Positions 9,474 through 18,180 are shown, counted from the stretch's first letter. The stretch is DNA of 64,000 bases from Brochothrix thermosphacta DSM 20171 = FSL F6-1036 (GCF_036884295.1 NZ_CP145608.1:558001-622000), one strand, 5' to 3'. The notes: generated by a model not told the origin, from the letters alone. Numbers and translations are program-made.

Positions 9474-10267
9474 AAAAGAGCTTGAAGTGGGGGAATGTAT
9501 ACCTTGTGGTTGTTTTTGCAATCCTCTATATCCCAATTCTCTATATGGCATTGTTTTCATTTAACAAAGCAGGAACAATGGTTAATTTTGAAGGCTTTAC
9601 TTTAAAATATTACGCAGAGGTTTTTAAAGACCAACGCTTGATTATGATTGTGCTTGATACCTTTGCTATAGCGTTATTATCATCGACTATTGCTGTTGTA
9701 ATAGGTGTTTTTGGAGCTTTAGCAATTCGTTATGCTCCGAAGCGTCAGTATAAAAATAGTATCTTAACGTTAAACAACGTTCTTATTGTCAGCCCAGATG
9801 TTATTATTGGTGCATCCTTCTTAATTTTATTTACCATGATTGGTTTAAAATTAGGTTTCGCATCAGTATTAATTGCACACATTGCTTTTAGCGTACCAAT
9901 TGTTGTGCTGATGGTTTTACCGAAATTGAATGAAATGAGCCCTTCGTTAGTTAGAGCGGCACAAGATTTAGGTGCAAATCAATGGCAAGTGTTAACAAAA
10001 GTGATTCTACCATCTCTTACACCAGGGATTTTTGCCGGTTTTTTCATGGCATTGACTTACTCTCTAGATGATTTTGCTGTTACTTTTTTCGTCACAGGAA
10101 ATGGTTTTTCAACACTTGGAGTTGAAATATATTCGCGAGCAAGAACAGGTGTATCGCTTTCTATCAATGCTATTTCAACCATTTTATTTGTGATTACATT
10201 AGCATTAGTTTTAGGGTATTATGCGATTAGTAGTAAAGAGAAAAAGAAACAAGGGGTGACAAAATGA
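9470..10267 (+). CDS. potC: PotC, spermidine/putrescine ABC transporter permease
   Basis: This 265-residue permease has about six membrane helices and the EAA-type loop VRAAQDLGANQWQVLTKVIL (~160–179). It pairs with PotB. The start overlaps the potB stop in ATGA, and its own stop overlaps the potD start the same way. A strong GGGGGAGG ribosome binding site lies inside the end of potB. Confidence 0.92.
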   Translation: MKKSLKWGNVYLVVVFAILYIPILYMALFSFNKAGTMVNFEGFTLKYYAEVFKDQRLIMIVLDTFAIALLSSTIAVVIGVFGALAIRYAPKRQYKNSILTLNNVLIVSPDVIIGASFLILFTMIGLKLGFASVLIAHIAFSVPIVVLMVLPKLNEMSPSLVRAAQDLGANQWQVLTKVILPSLTPGIFAGFFMALTYSLDDFAVTFFVTGNGFSTLGVEIYSRARTGVSLSINAISTILFVITLALVLGYYAISSKEKKKQGVTK

Positions 10268-11337
10268 AACGATTAGTGTACTTTTTCACTTCAATTTTGA
10301 TTGTCGCTTTTGTCATTTTAGGAATTGCATTTAAAATGAACCAAAATGGCGGTAATACAGCTGGAAATACGTTGACAATTTACAATTGGGGAGACTATAT
10401 TGACCCTGATTTAATAAAAAAATTCGAAAAAGAAACCAAAATACATGTTAGTTATCAAACGTTCGATAGTAATGAAGCGATGATGACTAAGATTGAACAA
10501 GGCGGAACAAATTTTGATCTAATTGTTCCTTCTGACTATACAATTTCAAAAATGAAAAAAGCGAATCTACTTGAAAAATTAGATCAAAGTAAGGTTCCGA
10601 ATGTAAAATACCTCGACAAGCACTTTGTTAATTTAAGTTATGATGAAGGTAACCATTATTCGATTCCTTATTTTTGGGGAACTGTGGGCATCCTCTATAA
10701 TAGCGAGATGTTGAATGGTATGAAAATAAAGAGTTGGAAAGATCTTTACCAACCTGAATTAAAGCATGAAATTATGTTAGTAGATGGCAGCCGTGAGGTA
10801 ATGGGTATGGGCTTAAATACTTTGGGCTACTCACTTAACGATGTTAATCATCAACATTTACAAGAGGCAAAACGAAAATTACAAGAGCTGATGCCTAATG
10901 TAAAAGCAATCGTTGGTGATGAAATTAAATTAATGATTGAAAATAATGAGTCATCAGTTGGTGTAGTATGGTCAGGAGAAGCTGCTAACATTGTTCAAGA
11001 AAATCCGGCTTTGGATTATGTCATTCCTTCTGAAGGGACCAACTTATGGTTTGATACGATGGCGATACCGAAAAGTGCAAAAAATAAAGAGGCTGCTTAT
11101 AAATTTATGAACTTTATGTTGGACCCCAAAAATGCAGCAATAAATGCTGAATATGTAGGTTATTCTACACCTGTTGCATCTGCGATGAAGTATTTACCAA
11201 AAGAAGTTGCTAATGATAAACGCTTTTATCCAAACCTCAATAATACCAAAGGGTTAGAGGTTTATGATGACTTAGGTAAAAAGAATTTATCCTATTATAA
11301 TGAGTTATATTTACAACTAAAAATGTCAAAACGGTGA
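10264..11337 (+). CDS. potD: PotD, extracellular spermidine/putrescine-binding protein
   Basis: The 357-residue solute-binding protein has TIYNWGDYIDPDLIKKFE (~37–54) and the SBP fold typical of PotD, delivering polyamines to PotBC. The N-terminus is a hydrophobic helix (residues ~4–24) after MKR. No lipobox cysteine is present, unlike most Gram-positive binding proteins, so it probably stays attached by this helix or is cleaved by another route. The ATG overlaps the potC stop. No clear terminator follows within 50 bp. Confidence 0.9.
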   Translation: MKRLVYFFTSILIVAFVILGIAFKMNQNGGNTAGNTLTIYNWGDYIDPDLIKKFEKETKIHVSYQTFDSNEAMMTKIEQGGTNFDLIVPSDYTISKMKKANLLEKLDQSKVPNVKYLDKHFVNLSYDEGNHYSIPYFWGTVGILYNSEMLNGMKIKSWKDLYQPELKHEIMLVDGSREVMGMGLNTLGYSLNDVNHQHLQEAKRKLQELMPNVKAIVGDEIKLMIENNESSVGVVWSGEAANIVQENPALDYVIPSEGTNLWFDTMAIPKSAKNKEAAYKFMNFMLDPKNAAINAEYVGYSTPVASAMKYLPKEVANDKRFYPNLNNTKGLEVYDDLGKKNLSYYNELYLQLKMSKR

Positions 11338-11392
11338 CAAAAAGGGAAATTAATATTATAATAATGAGAATAACTTTTTTAGGGGGTTGACT

Positions 11393-12103
11393 ATGGGGAT
11401 AGCATTAACAAAACAATGGACATATAAAGATGATGGAACAGGTCCAGAACATTGGTGTGATTTATGTGAGGCGTTTGCGATTGCAAAAACGGGGCGTGCT
11501 CAATCACCTATTAATATCAATGTTGGTGAAACGGCACTTACAACTGAATTATTACCATTAACCTATCATTATAAAAAAACAGAATTTGATTGTGTGATGA
11601 CTGAAGCAAAAGTCTTCCATGCATATCCAAAGACAGACGATAATTTTATCACATATAACGGTTTAAAATACCACTTAACAAATTGGCACATGCATATGCC
11701 GAGCGAGCATCAAGTGAATGGTGGCGTTTATCCATTAGAGGGTCACTTAGTGCATACCAATGATCAGGGCGGAATTGTCGTCATGGCTTTCTTCTTTGAA
11801 ATAGGTGAAGAGGATAACAAGGAATTGAAAGGATTGCCAGAAACATGGCTACGTGCGCGTGATAAAGGGGAAACAGGCGCATGGACATTTAATCCAATCG
11901 ATTTTTTAGGTAAAGAACGCAAAAATGCTTTTGTGTATGAAGGTTCACTTACAACACCTCCAACATTAGAATGTGTGACTTGGATGGTTTGGCAAAAACC
12001 AATTACACTAGGAAAAAAACAAGCAGTTAATTTATACGATTTATTATACGGCACTATACGACCTGTTCAGCCATTGAATGGTCGAAAGGTAACTCTTTAT
12101 TAG
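11393..12103 (+). CDS. Alpha-class carbonic anhydrase
   Basis: This 236-residue enzyme hydrates CO2 to bicarbonate. Alpha-class signatures are visible: GPEHW (~17), QSPINI (~37), the zinc-binding pair WHMHMPSEH (~100) with the third His in EGHLVH (~118), and GSLTTPP (~183). There is no signal peptide, which is unusual because most bacterial alpha enzymes are exported. The ATG at 11393 is preceded by AGGGGG 6 bp upstream; a TTG two codons earlier is disfavoured by spacing. It has its own transcription unit after potD. Confidence 0.9.
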   Translation: MGIALTKQWTYKDDGTGPEHWCDLCEAFAIAKTGRAQSPININVGETALTTELLPLTYHYKKTEFDCVMTEAKVFHAYPKTDDNFITYNGLKYHLTNWHMHMPSEHQVNGGVYPLEGHLVHTNDQGGIVVMAFFFEIGEEDNKELKGLPETWLRARDKGETGAWTFNPIDFLGKERKNAFVYEGSLTTPPTLECVTWMVWQKPITLGKKQAVNLYDLLYGTIRPVQPLNGRKVTLY

Positions 12104-12200
12104 GATAGCAATAAAAGTGATTTAAGGCCTCGCTGAGTGAGTTTAAGTGAGGGTGAACAACATAGAACAAGAGTGAGCATAAAATACTTAGTTTTAAACA

Positions 12201-12250
12201 AAAAACAACCATTAATCTAGAGGTTCTGATTAATGGTTGTTTTTTTGTTT
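12201..12250. terminator. Terminator between carbonic anhydrase and esterase-like genes
   Basis: Arms AACAACCATTAATC and GATTAATGGTTGTT enclose a short loop and are flanked by A and T runs on both sides, so it can work in both directions for the converging genes. Confidence 0.88.
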
Positions 12251-12257
12251 TAGGCGC

Positions 12258-13301
12258 TTATTTTACAAACTTGTTAACGAGCTGTAATACATGTGAAGCT
12301 GCACGAGGCAAGTGTTCCATGTAACCGTGTGTAACACGTTCAATTTCATGGTAATCAACTGTCACATCGGCTTTCTTAAGTGCTTCAGCATATTTACGTG
12401 ATTGATCGCGTAATGGATCGAACTGTGCTGAAATAATTAAGGCAGGCGGTAAATTACTTAAGTCTTTCGTACGAATAGGAGCAACTAACGGATTGTATTT
12501 TAAGTTATAATTATCCGCTATGTAGAGACTAAACATTTTATCCAAACCATCTTTTGTAAGAACAAATCCTTCATCAAATGTATCAAATGATGGATAGAGG
12601 ACGCTTGCATCACGAGAGAAAATATCAGTGATTGGGCTGAATAACAGTTGTTCACTTATAGTAGCAGGCGACTTTTTATCACGGGCCATGATGCTAATTA
12701 CAGCAGCTAAGTTAGCTCCAGCGCCTTCACCTGCAACGATAAATCCAGTACCATCATATCCAAGACTTGCTGGATGTGAGTGTGCCCATTCAAGTGCCGT
12801 GTAGGCATCCTCAATTGCAGCTGGGAATGGTGAATCTGGTGCAAGACGATAATCTACTGTGATAACTTTAAAGCCGGTTTCTTCGACTATATCACGAGCC
12901 AATGCATCGGTTGTTTGGATGCTGCCGTTGATAAAACCACCATCATGGAAATAAAGCATTACTTTATAGGGGCCATCAGCGATTGGTGTATAGATTCGTA
13001 TTGGCAATTGTGTTCCTTTAGGTCCATTAATCTTTTTATCTTCTACGAGTCCAACATGCACAGAAGGTCGAACGGGAGTTAATTTATCTGTGATGCGGAG
13101 ATATTTATAACGGGTGCCAATATCAGTTGTACTACCTTTTGATTTTACATATTCTTTAGCATCTTCATCTAAATTCTCTAAATTTTCTGGGTGAGCAACA
13201 GGTACGCCTTTTGCTTTACGGAAGATGAAAAAGAGAATAGTGAAGGGTAGCAAAATCAGCGTTACAAAGGCAACGAAAAGCCATTTTAAAAATTTATTCA
13301 T
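12258..13301 (-). CDS. Membrane-anchored HSL-family alpha/beta hydrolase lacking the nucleophilic serine
   Basis: The 347-residue protein has one N-terminal membrane helix (~5–25) and a hormone-sensitive-lipase-type alpha/beta hydrolase domain (~95–345). The oxyanion HGG motif appears as HDGG. The acid (SAQFDPLRD) and the histidine (VTHGYM) are kept. The nucleophile elbow GDSAG reads GEGAG, so the catalytic Ser is replaced by Gly. It may be a pseudoenzyme. The ATG at 13301 has AAGGAG 8 bp upstream; an ATG 63 bp further out has no such site. It faces convergently to carbonic anhydrase. Confidence 0.82.
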   Translation of the reverse strand: MNKFLKWLFVAFVTLILLPFTILFFIFRKAKGVPVAHPENLENLDEDAKEYVKSKGSTTDIGTRYKYLRITDKLTPVRPSVHVGLVEDKKINGPKGTQLPIRIYTPIADGPYKVMLYFHDGGFINGSIQTTDALARDIVEETGFKVITVDYRLAPDSPFPAAIEDAYTALEWAHSHPASLGYDGTGFIVAGEGAGANLAAVISIMARDKKSPATISEQLLFSPITDIFSRDASVLYPSFDTFDEGFVLTKDGLDKMFSLYIADNYNLKYNPLVAPIRTKDLSNLPPALIISAQFDPLRDQSRKYAEALKKADVTVDYHEIERVTHGYMEHLPRAASHVLQLVNKFVK

Positions 13302-13478
13302 GAGGTTCACTCCTTTTTGTTTTCTTACATTCTCATTATACCAATGTTTTGAAACTTTAAGCAATTATTCACAAGCTTGGCAAGTATGATATTGTTCATC
13401 AGCAGCTATTTAAAGTATAATGTAGGGAGTTGAGTTCTATAAGCATATAATAAGCAACAGATGAAAGGATAATGAAAA

Positions 13479-14396
13479 ATGAAAGAAGCATTATACCGTA
13501 AATTCACTCGAGAAGAATGGCAGAAATTGGAGAAAATCACATTGCCAAACCTATCGATTGAAGAGCTTGCTAGAATTGAAAGTTTAAATGATAGTTTATC
13601 ACTTCAAGATGTAAGTGAAGTTTATCTACCATTAATTAAACTTTTAGAGATACACATAACGGAATTTCAAACTAAAAATAATCAATTGAATCGTTTCTTT
13701 GGTCAGTTAGATAAACCGGCACCATTCATCATTGGGATTGCGGGAAGTGTATCTGTTGGTAAAAGTACAATCGCTCGTCTCTTGCAAGTATTATTAAGCT
13801 ATTCATTACCAAAATTGAATGTTGATTTAGTCACTACGGATGGTTTTTTATTCCCTAATAAAGTATTAAAAGCTGAGAAGATGATGGATCGAAAAGGTTT
13901 TCCAGAAAGTTATGATGGTAAACGTATCATTCGTTTTTTAAGTGAATTAAAAAGTGGGCAAAAACAAATTAAAGTCCCAATTTATTCGCATTTAAGCTAT
14001 GATGTTTTAGAAGAAAAAAAACAAACGTTGATTGAGCCAGACATTGTAATTGTTGAAGGTGTTAATGTTTTACAAGGTAATTTAAAACAACCGTTTTTCA
14101 CAACGGATTTTTTCGATTTCTCAATCTACATGGATGCCGAAAAAGCCTTGATTCAGAAATGGTATGTTGAACGATTTATGATGTTGCGTGAAACGGCATT
14201 CCAAGATCCAGAATCATATTTTCACATGTATGCTGAAAAAACAGATGAAGAGGCACATGCAATTGCTAATGATGTATGGCATACAATCAATGAAATTAAT
14301 CTAGAACGCCACATACAACCTACACGAAATCGAGCAAAATTGATTCTTCAAAAGGGTGTCGATCACAAGATTGAATTTATTAAATTACGTAAATAA
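13479..14396 (+). CDS. coaA: CoaA, type I pantothenate kinase
   Basis: A 305-residue type I PanK phosphorylates pantothenate, the first step of coenzyme A synthesis. The P-loop GSVSVGKST (~89–97), TTDGFLFPN (~123) and the conserved IVEGVNVLQ (~189) identify it. Length is normal. The ATG follows AAAGGA by 9 bp. It is divergent from the esterase-like gene. Confidence 0.95.
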   Translation: MKEALYRKFTREEWQKLEKITLPNLSIEELARIESLNDSLSLQDVSEVYLPLIKLLEIHITEFQTKNNQLNRFFGQLDKPAPFIIGIAGSVSVGKSTIARLLQVLLSYSLPKLNVDLVTTDGFLFPNKVLKAEKMMDRKGFPESYDGKRIIRFLSELKSGQKQIKVPIYSHLSYDVLEEKKQTLIEPDIVIVEGVNVLQGNLKQPFFTTDFFDFSIYMDAEKALIQKWYVERFMMLRETAFQDPESYFHMYAEKTDEEAHAIANDVWHTINEINLERHIQPTRNRAKLILQKGVDHKIEFIKLRK

Positions 14397-14405
14397 TAAG
14401 AATGA

Positions 14406-14434
14406 TTGCAAAAATACTGAAAAAAACATACAAT
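14406..14434 (+). promoter_or_regulatory. Promoter of the 47-codon gene
   Basis: TTGCAA at 14406–14411 and TACAAT at 14429–14434 are separated by 17 bp. It starts only ~10 bp after coaA, giving the microprotein gene its own transcript. Confidence 0.65.
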
Positions 14435-14506
14435 TAAAGTGTCAGACCGACAGACTGCCAAGCAAATCTGCTGACAATTATACTCGAAAAGAGAGGTAAA
14501 CAACTC

Positions 14507-14650
14507 ATGGGAATGCCATTCCGTGTCGCGCTTACAATTGCCGGTCTAATTTTAACGGTCTATAGCTCGTATCTCATTGTCGTTGCGGTTGCAGCGAGTA
14601 ATGATGTCGACTTACATGCGCCAGTGAAATACGAAGCAATAGAGAAGTAA
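14507..14650 (+). CDS. Small single-pass membrane protein, 47 residues, unknown function
   Basis: The frame begins at an ATG 6–7 bp after GAGAGGTAA and ends with TAA. It encodes MGMPFRVALTIAGL and a hydrophobic stretch of about 22 residues (~8–31), then an acidic tail with DVDLHAPVKYEAIEK. It has its own promoter, ribosome binding site and terminator, which argues that it is real despite its size. I do not recognise the family. A signal-like or regulatory membrane peptide is possible. Confidence 0.65.
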   Translation: MGMPFRVALTIAGLILTVYSSYLIVVAVAASNDVDLHAPVKYEAIEK

Positions 14651-14652
14651 GT

Positions 14653-14685
14653 AAAAGCCACCCCTATTGGGTGGCTTTTTTCTTT
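14653..14685 (+). terminator. Terminator of the 47-codon gene
   Basis: AAAAGCCACCC and GGGTGGCTTTTTT form a compact hairpin with a five-base loop and a T run, two bases after the stop codon. Confidence 0.88.
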
Positions 14686-14687
14686 GA

Positions 14688-14862
14688 ACCTGAAATTTAA
14701 GTTTTAGGTCTAATGTTCTTGTCTCCAGAACTCCAAGCTTACTTGATCCAAATTTCATAAGCGCAAAAAAACTCACTAGACCTGAAAATATAATTGGAGT
14801 ATAGACATGAACCAGTCTATAACAATTTAATTTCCTTAGTCTAATGAGTGATTTTTTTTAAG
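14688..14862. repeat. Nested palindromic intergenic repeat, copy A
   Basis: The segment shares ordered motifs with 53281–53502: TGAAATTTAAGTT, AAATTTCATAA, CTAGACCTGAAA and TAGTCTAATGA followed by a T run. Outer arms ACTCACTAGAC and GTCTAATGAGT can pair, and an inner pair TATAGAC/GTCTATA lies between them. It separates the microprotein gene from the converging YitT gene. Confidence 0.6.
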
Positions 14863-14908
14863 CATTCCCATTTGGATAAAGTAGAATGAGCTTGTCATTC
14901 TTTCATTG

Positions 14909-15751
14909 TTAATGTGTTAATTTATGTGTGAAGCCTTCACCTTCAACACTTTTAACATCATTGATAATTACAAATGCTTTATCATCAATTTCGCGAACAA
15001 AGTTTGTAACTTCACGCAATTGTTGTCGGCTAACGACGACATACAAAATTTGTTTTTCTTGTTTTGTATAATGACCATGACCATGTAAAACCGTGATACC
15101 TCGGTCGAGTTTTTTCTCAACCATATTCGCGATAATTTCATGTTTTTCAGAGATGATCATAATTGATTTCTTAACGTTAGCTCCTTCTAAAATAAGGTCT
15201 AATACTTTTGTTGAAATGTACAATGAAATTACAGTGAAAATCATGTTTTCAAAGCCAATAACAAAACCGGATGGAATGACTACAATTAAATCAAAGAATA
15301 GCAATGCGTAGCTTGTATTCCAGCCAAGGTATTTATTAGCTATTTTAGCAAGAATAGCTGAACCTGCGGTTGTACTTCCACTATTCATAATCAAACCAAT
15401 ACCAACACCCATTGAAATACCGGCAGCGACACTCGCCACTAATGGGTGTTCTAACTGCATACCTGTGTTATGTGTTAAACGTAAAAATAATGAAATCAAA
15501 CCGATAGTCAGGATTGTGTAATAGATGGTTGATTTATCTAAGAATTTATAACCAATAATCATTAAAATACCATTTAAGATTAAGTTAGTTAAGGCCGGTG
15601 CAAGTCCGAATAGATAAAATAAGACCATGGTAGTACCTGTTACACCACCTTCACCAAGTTTGTTTGAGAGAGCAAACATGTTAACGGAAAGTGCGAAAAT
15701 AAAAGATCCGATAACGATTTTAAAGATATTAAAGACAAGTTGTTTTTTCAT
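14909..15751 (-). CDS. YitT-family membrane protein (DUF161/DUF2179)
   Basis: The protein has 280 residues: five or six membrane helices over ~1–190 with the family glycine-rich region ALSNKLGEGGVTG (~26–38), then a soluble DUF2179 domain (~195–275). The family is widespread in Bacillota, but its transport substrate is not established. The ATG at 15751 has GAGGTGG 7 bp upstream; the frame extends 28 codons further without a binding site. It is downstream of ltaS on the same strand, separated by a hairpin. Confidence 0.85.
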   Translation of the reverse strand: MKKQLVFNIFKIVIGSFIFALSVNMFALSNKLGEGGVTGTTMVLFYLFGLAPALTNLILNGILMIIGYKFLDKSTIYYTILTIGLISLFLRLTHNTGMQLEHPLVASVAAGISMGVGIGLIMNSGSTTAGSAILAKIANKYLGWNTSYALLFFDLIVVIPSGFVIGFENMIFTVISLYISTKVLDLILEGANVKKSIMIISEKHEIIANMVEKKLDRGITVLHGHGHYTKQEKQILYVVVSRQQLREVTNFVREIDDKAFVIINDVKSVEGEGFTHKLTH

Positions 15752-15782
15752 ATATTCCACCTCACTTAATAGTATCCAGAAG

Positions 15783-15830
15783 AAAAGACTCCTGCTAATC
15801 GCTAAATTAGCAGGAGTCTTTTCCAAAAAA
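15783..15830 (-). terminator. Terminator between ltaS and the YitT gene
   Basis: Arms AAAAGACTCCTGCTAAT and ATTAGCAGGAGTCTTTT pair perfectly. On the minus strand it lies ~105 bp after ltaS and ~30 bp before the YitT start; the T run is short (TTTTCTTCT). It could be a partial read-through terminator. Confidence 0.7.
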
Positions 15831-15933
15831 AGCATTTATTAGCATCAATGTGCTATAAACTGTCTCACCATAAAAATATTTATTTGTAACATTACTTTAT
15901 TATTCTAGCATGAATGTGAATGGCTATCAATCA

Positions 15934-17907
15934 CTAATCCTCATTGGATGTGGTTTTTTTTATTGGATCGCCCGTTTGGTGGTTATAGTTATAATCTGAA
16001 CGATCAGTTGCTTTAAATCCTTTAGGTGTATAGAAACGAAGTAAATCTTGTTGCAGCACCTTATCAGAGAAACCAAGTGAGTTATTCACGTAATTATGTT
16101 GAGCTTTCATTTCGTCAGTTACTTTGTCACTTGGAATGACAGCGCCTGTTTTTTGATCATAAAAGACACCATTGATATAAGACACTTTATCACTTACAAA
16201 GTTACCATTTCTAAATGGTACGGTTTGATTATGTTGTTTTGATAACATATCTGTACCAAATTGAAGGTAATCTTTACTATCAATACCTAATAGATGTAAA
16301 ACAGTTGGTAATGTATCAATTTGACCACCATAAGAATGATCTACAAAACCTTTTACGCCAGGAACATGAACCATAAATGGCACGCGTTGTAATTGTGCAA
16401 CATCAAAAGGTGTCACGTCGTCATTTCCTAATACTTCGCCAAGCGCAGATGAACGATTTTCTGAAGTACCATAATGGTCACCATACATAACAATTACTGA
16501 ATTATCATAAAGACCAGATTTTTTCAAGTAAGTCATAAATTGTTTAACAGCCTCATCTAAATAACGTGCTGTTTGGAATGAGCTGTCTACTGTTGAATCA
16601 CCTGAAGTTGCAGGTTTGATTGTTGCATCCTCTTCACTAATTGGGTAAGGGAAGTGGTTAGATAATGTAATGAATTTTGCATAAAACGGTTGTTTCAATG
16701 TTTCTAGCATTGGAATAGATTCTTTAAAGAACGGTTTATCTTTCAATCCGTAGTTTAATGTATCATTTTCATTCATATCGTAATAGCTTGAATCAAAGAA
16801 ATTTTTAATACCGAATTCTTTATAGATAGCATCACGGTTCCAGAATGAACGTGTATTACCGTGGAAAACAGCACTATCATAACCATGTTGACCAAGAATA
16901 GCTGGTTGAGATTGATAAACGTTGTTACCCTTAGATGTGAAAGCTGATCCACTTGCTAAACCATATAATGAGTTTTCAAGCATCATTTCAGCATCACTTG
17001 TTTTACCTTGACCTACTTGGTGGAAATAGTTATCAAAGGCAATTGTTTCTTTATCATGGAAAAACTTATTAATTGTTGGCGTTACTTCTTCGCCATTCAA
17101 TTTGAAATCAATCAAATATTGTTGGAAAGACTCAAGATGAATATAAATGACGTTTTTATTCTTGGCAACACCAAAATATTTTGAGTTAGGTTCTGCGTAA
17201 TTTTTTTTAGTGAAATCAAGTGCTTGTTGTGTATCTGTTCCACTGGCACTTGCTTTTTCTTTAGTTGATTTAGCTGTTCGGTAAGTATCAAATAACATGA
17301 AGTTGGTCATACCCAGATATTTTACAAGGTAGTTATTATCAAAACCACGCGTTAATAATTGTGGACGATCAATTTCAGCTAATGAAAGGTTTGCTGCAAA
17401 AACAGCGATTGCTAATGTAAGTATACCGACTGTTTTACGCGGACGGACGCGTACTTCGCGATTTGGCACAAATACTTTGAAAACGAGTAGTAAGATTAAG
17501 ATGACTACATCTGTAAACACTAGGAAGTCTGCTGGTCGCATTAAAGCAACGATACTTCCTCCCATATCACCTAAATTATTTGACTGTAACATTGTGGGTA
17601 CTGTAATGAAATCAGAAAACTCACGATAATATACAACGTTACAATACAATAGTAGGCTGAGTAAGAAGTCAGCGATAATTATCCATATAAATGCACGACG
17701 CCCTTTAGCAAATAATCCTAACCCAAGGAAGAACAGTGTTGCGCTTAATGGGTTTAATAAGAGTAAGAACTTTTGCGCACCGTTTTCGATACCTAAGTTA
17801 AAGGCGGTCGAATAGGTGATATAAGATTTTACCCAAAACATTATAACTGCAATTGAGCAGAATAAAATGGCACTGCTAAACTGTTTTTTATTTTTAAAAC
17901 TAATCAT
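15934..17907 (-). CDS. ltaS: LtaS, lipoteichoic acid synthase
   Basis: The 657-residue protein has five N-terminal membrane helices (~12–200) and an extracellular sulfatase-like domain (~250–600). It transfers glycerolphosphate from phosphatidylglycerol to build the LTA backbone. The catalytic threonine sits in GQGKTSDAE (~313), and metal-binding residues are seen in MYGDHYG. A KEKASASG segment near residue 220 is a plausible signal-peptidase cleavage region between the halves. The ATG at 17907 has AGGAGAG upstream; the frame extends 36 codons further without support. It is transcribed away from katA. Confidence 0.93.
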   Translation of the reverse strand: MISFKNKKQFSSAILFCSIAVIMFWVKSYITYSTAFNLGIENGAQKFLLLLNPLSATLFFLGLGLFAKGRRAFIWIIIADFLLSLLLYCNVVYYREFSDFITVPTMLQSNNLGDMGGSIVALMRPADFLVFTDVVILILLLVFKVFVPNREVRVRPRKTVGILTLAIAVFAANLSLAEIDRPQLLTRGFDNNYLVKYLGMTNFMLFDTYRTAKSTKEKASASGTDTQQALDFTKKNYAEPNSKYFGVAKNKNVIYIHLESFQQYLIDFKLNGEEVTPTINKFFHDKETIAFDNYFHQVGQGKTSDAEMMLENSLYGLASGSAFTSKGNNVYQSQPAILGQHGYDSAVFHGNTRSFWNRDAIYKEFGIKNFFDSSYYDMNENDTLNYGLKDKPFFKESIPMLETLKQPFYAKFITLSNHFPYPISEEDATIKPATSGDSTVDSSFQTARYLDEAVKQFMTYLKKSGLYDNSVIVMYGDHYGTSENRSSALGEVLGNDDVTPFDVAQLQRVPFMVHVPGVKGFVDHSYGGQIDTLPTVLHLLGIDSKDYLQFGTDMLSKQHNQTVPFRNGNFVSDKVSYINGVFYDQKTGAVIPSDKVTDEMKAQHNYVNNSLGFSDKVLQQDLLRFYTPKGFKATDRSDYNYNHQTGDPIKKTTSNED

Positions 17908-18116
17908 TAATATCTCTCCTATATATTCAGGCTTTAAATCAAATAAAAACAACAGGTTGACGTTTTTACAAAAAAAGTAAAATTCACCTGCTAGACTGAA
18001 ACTATAATACCACATTCAAGGTCTAAAATCCAAAATAAAGGTAAATCAATCAGACGTGAATGTCAAAAATTGATATAGAAGAAACATAAATTGAATGACT
18101 CTGTTGCGTAATTTTA

Positions 18117-18145
18117 TTGCAAAGAAACCTAAAAAAGTTTATCAT
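18117..18145 (+). promoter_or_regulatory. Promoter of catalase gene
   Basis: TTGCAA at 18117–18122 and TATCAT at 18140–18145 are 17 bp apart, directly upstream of two PerR-like boxes. Confidence 0.65.
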
Positions 18146-18148
18146 TGA

Positions 18149-18180
18149 AGATAATCATTACTAAATGATAATAATTATAA
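18149..18180 (+). promoter_or_regulatory. PerR/Fur-like operator of catalase gene
   Basis: TGATAATAATTATAA at 18166–18180 matches the PerR consensus TTATAATNATTATAA at 13 of 14 defined bases. A weaker overlapping-phase box, AGATAATCATTACTA, sits at 18149–18163 over the expected start point. Repression by PerR with release by peroxide is the known mode for such catalase genes. Confidence 0.75.

Larger units (their letters stand above)
14397..14908. other. Intergenic region with microprotein gene and dispersed repeat
   Basis: These 512 bp contain a promoter (14406–14434), a 47-codon gene (14507–14650), its terminator (14653–14685) and copy A of a nested palindromic repeat (14688–14862). Nothing else is seen. 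Confidence 0.6.

Noticed and set aside
12104..12200. Imperfect CCTCGCT/AGTGAGG hairpin after the carbonic anhydrase gene
   Set aside because: It has a mismatch and no T run; the strong terminator just downstream explains the region.
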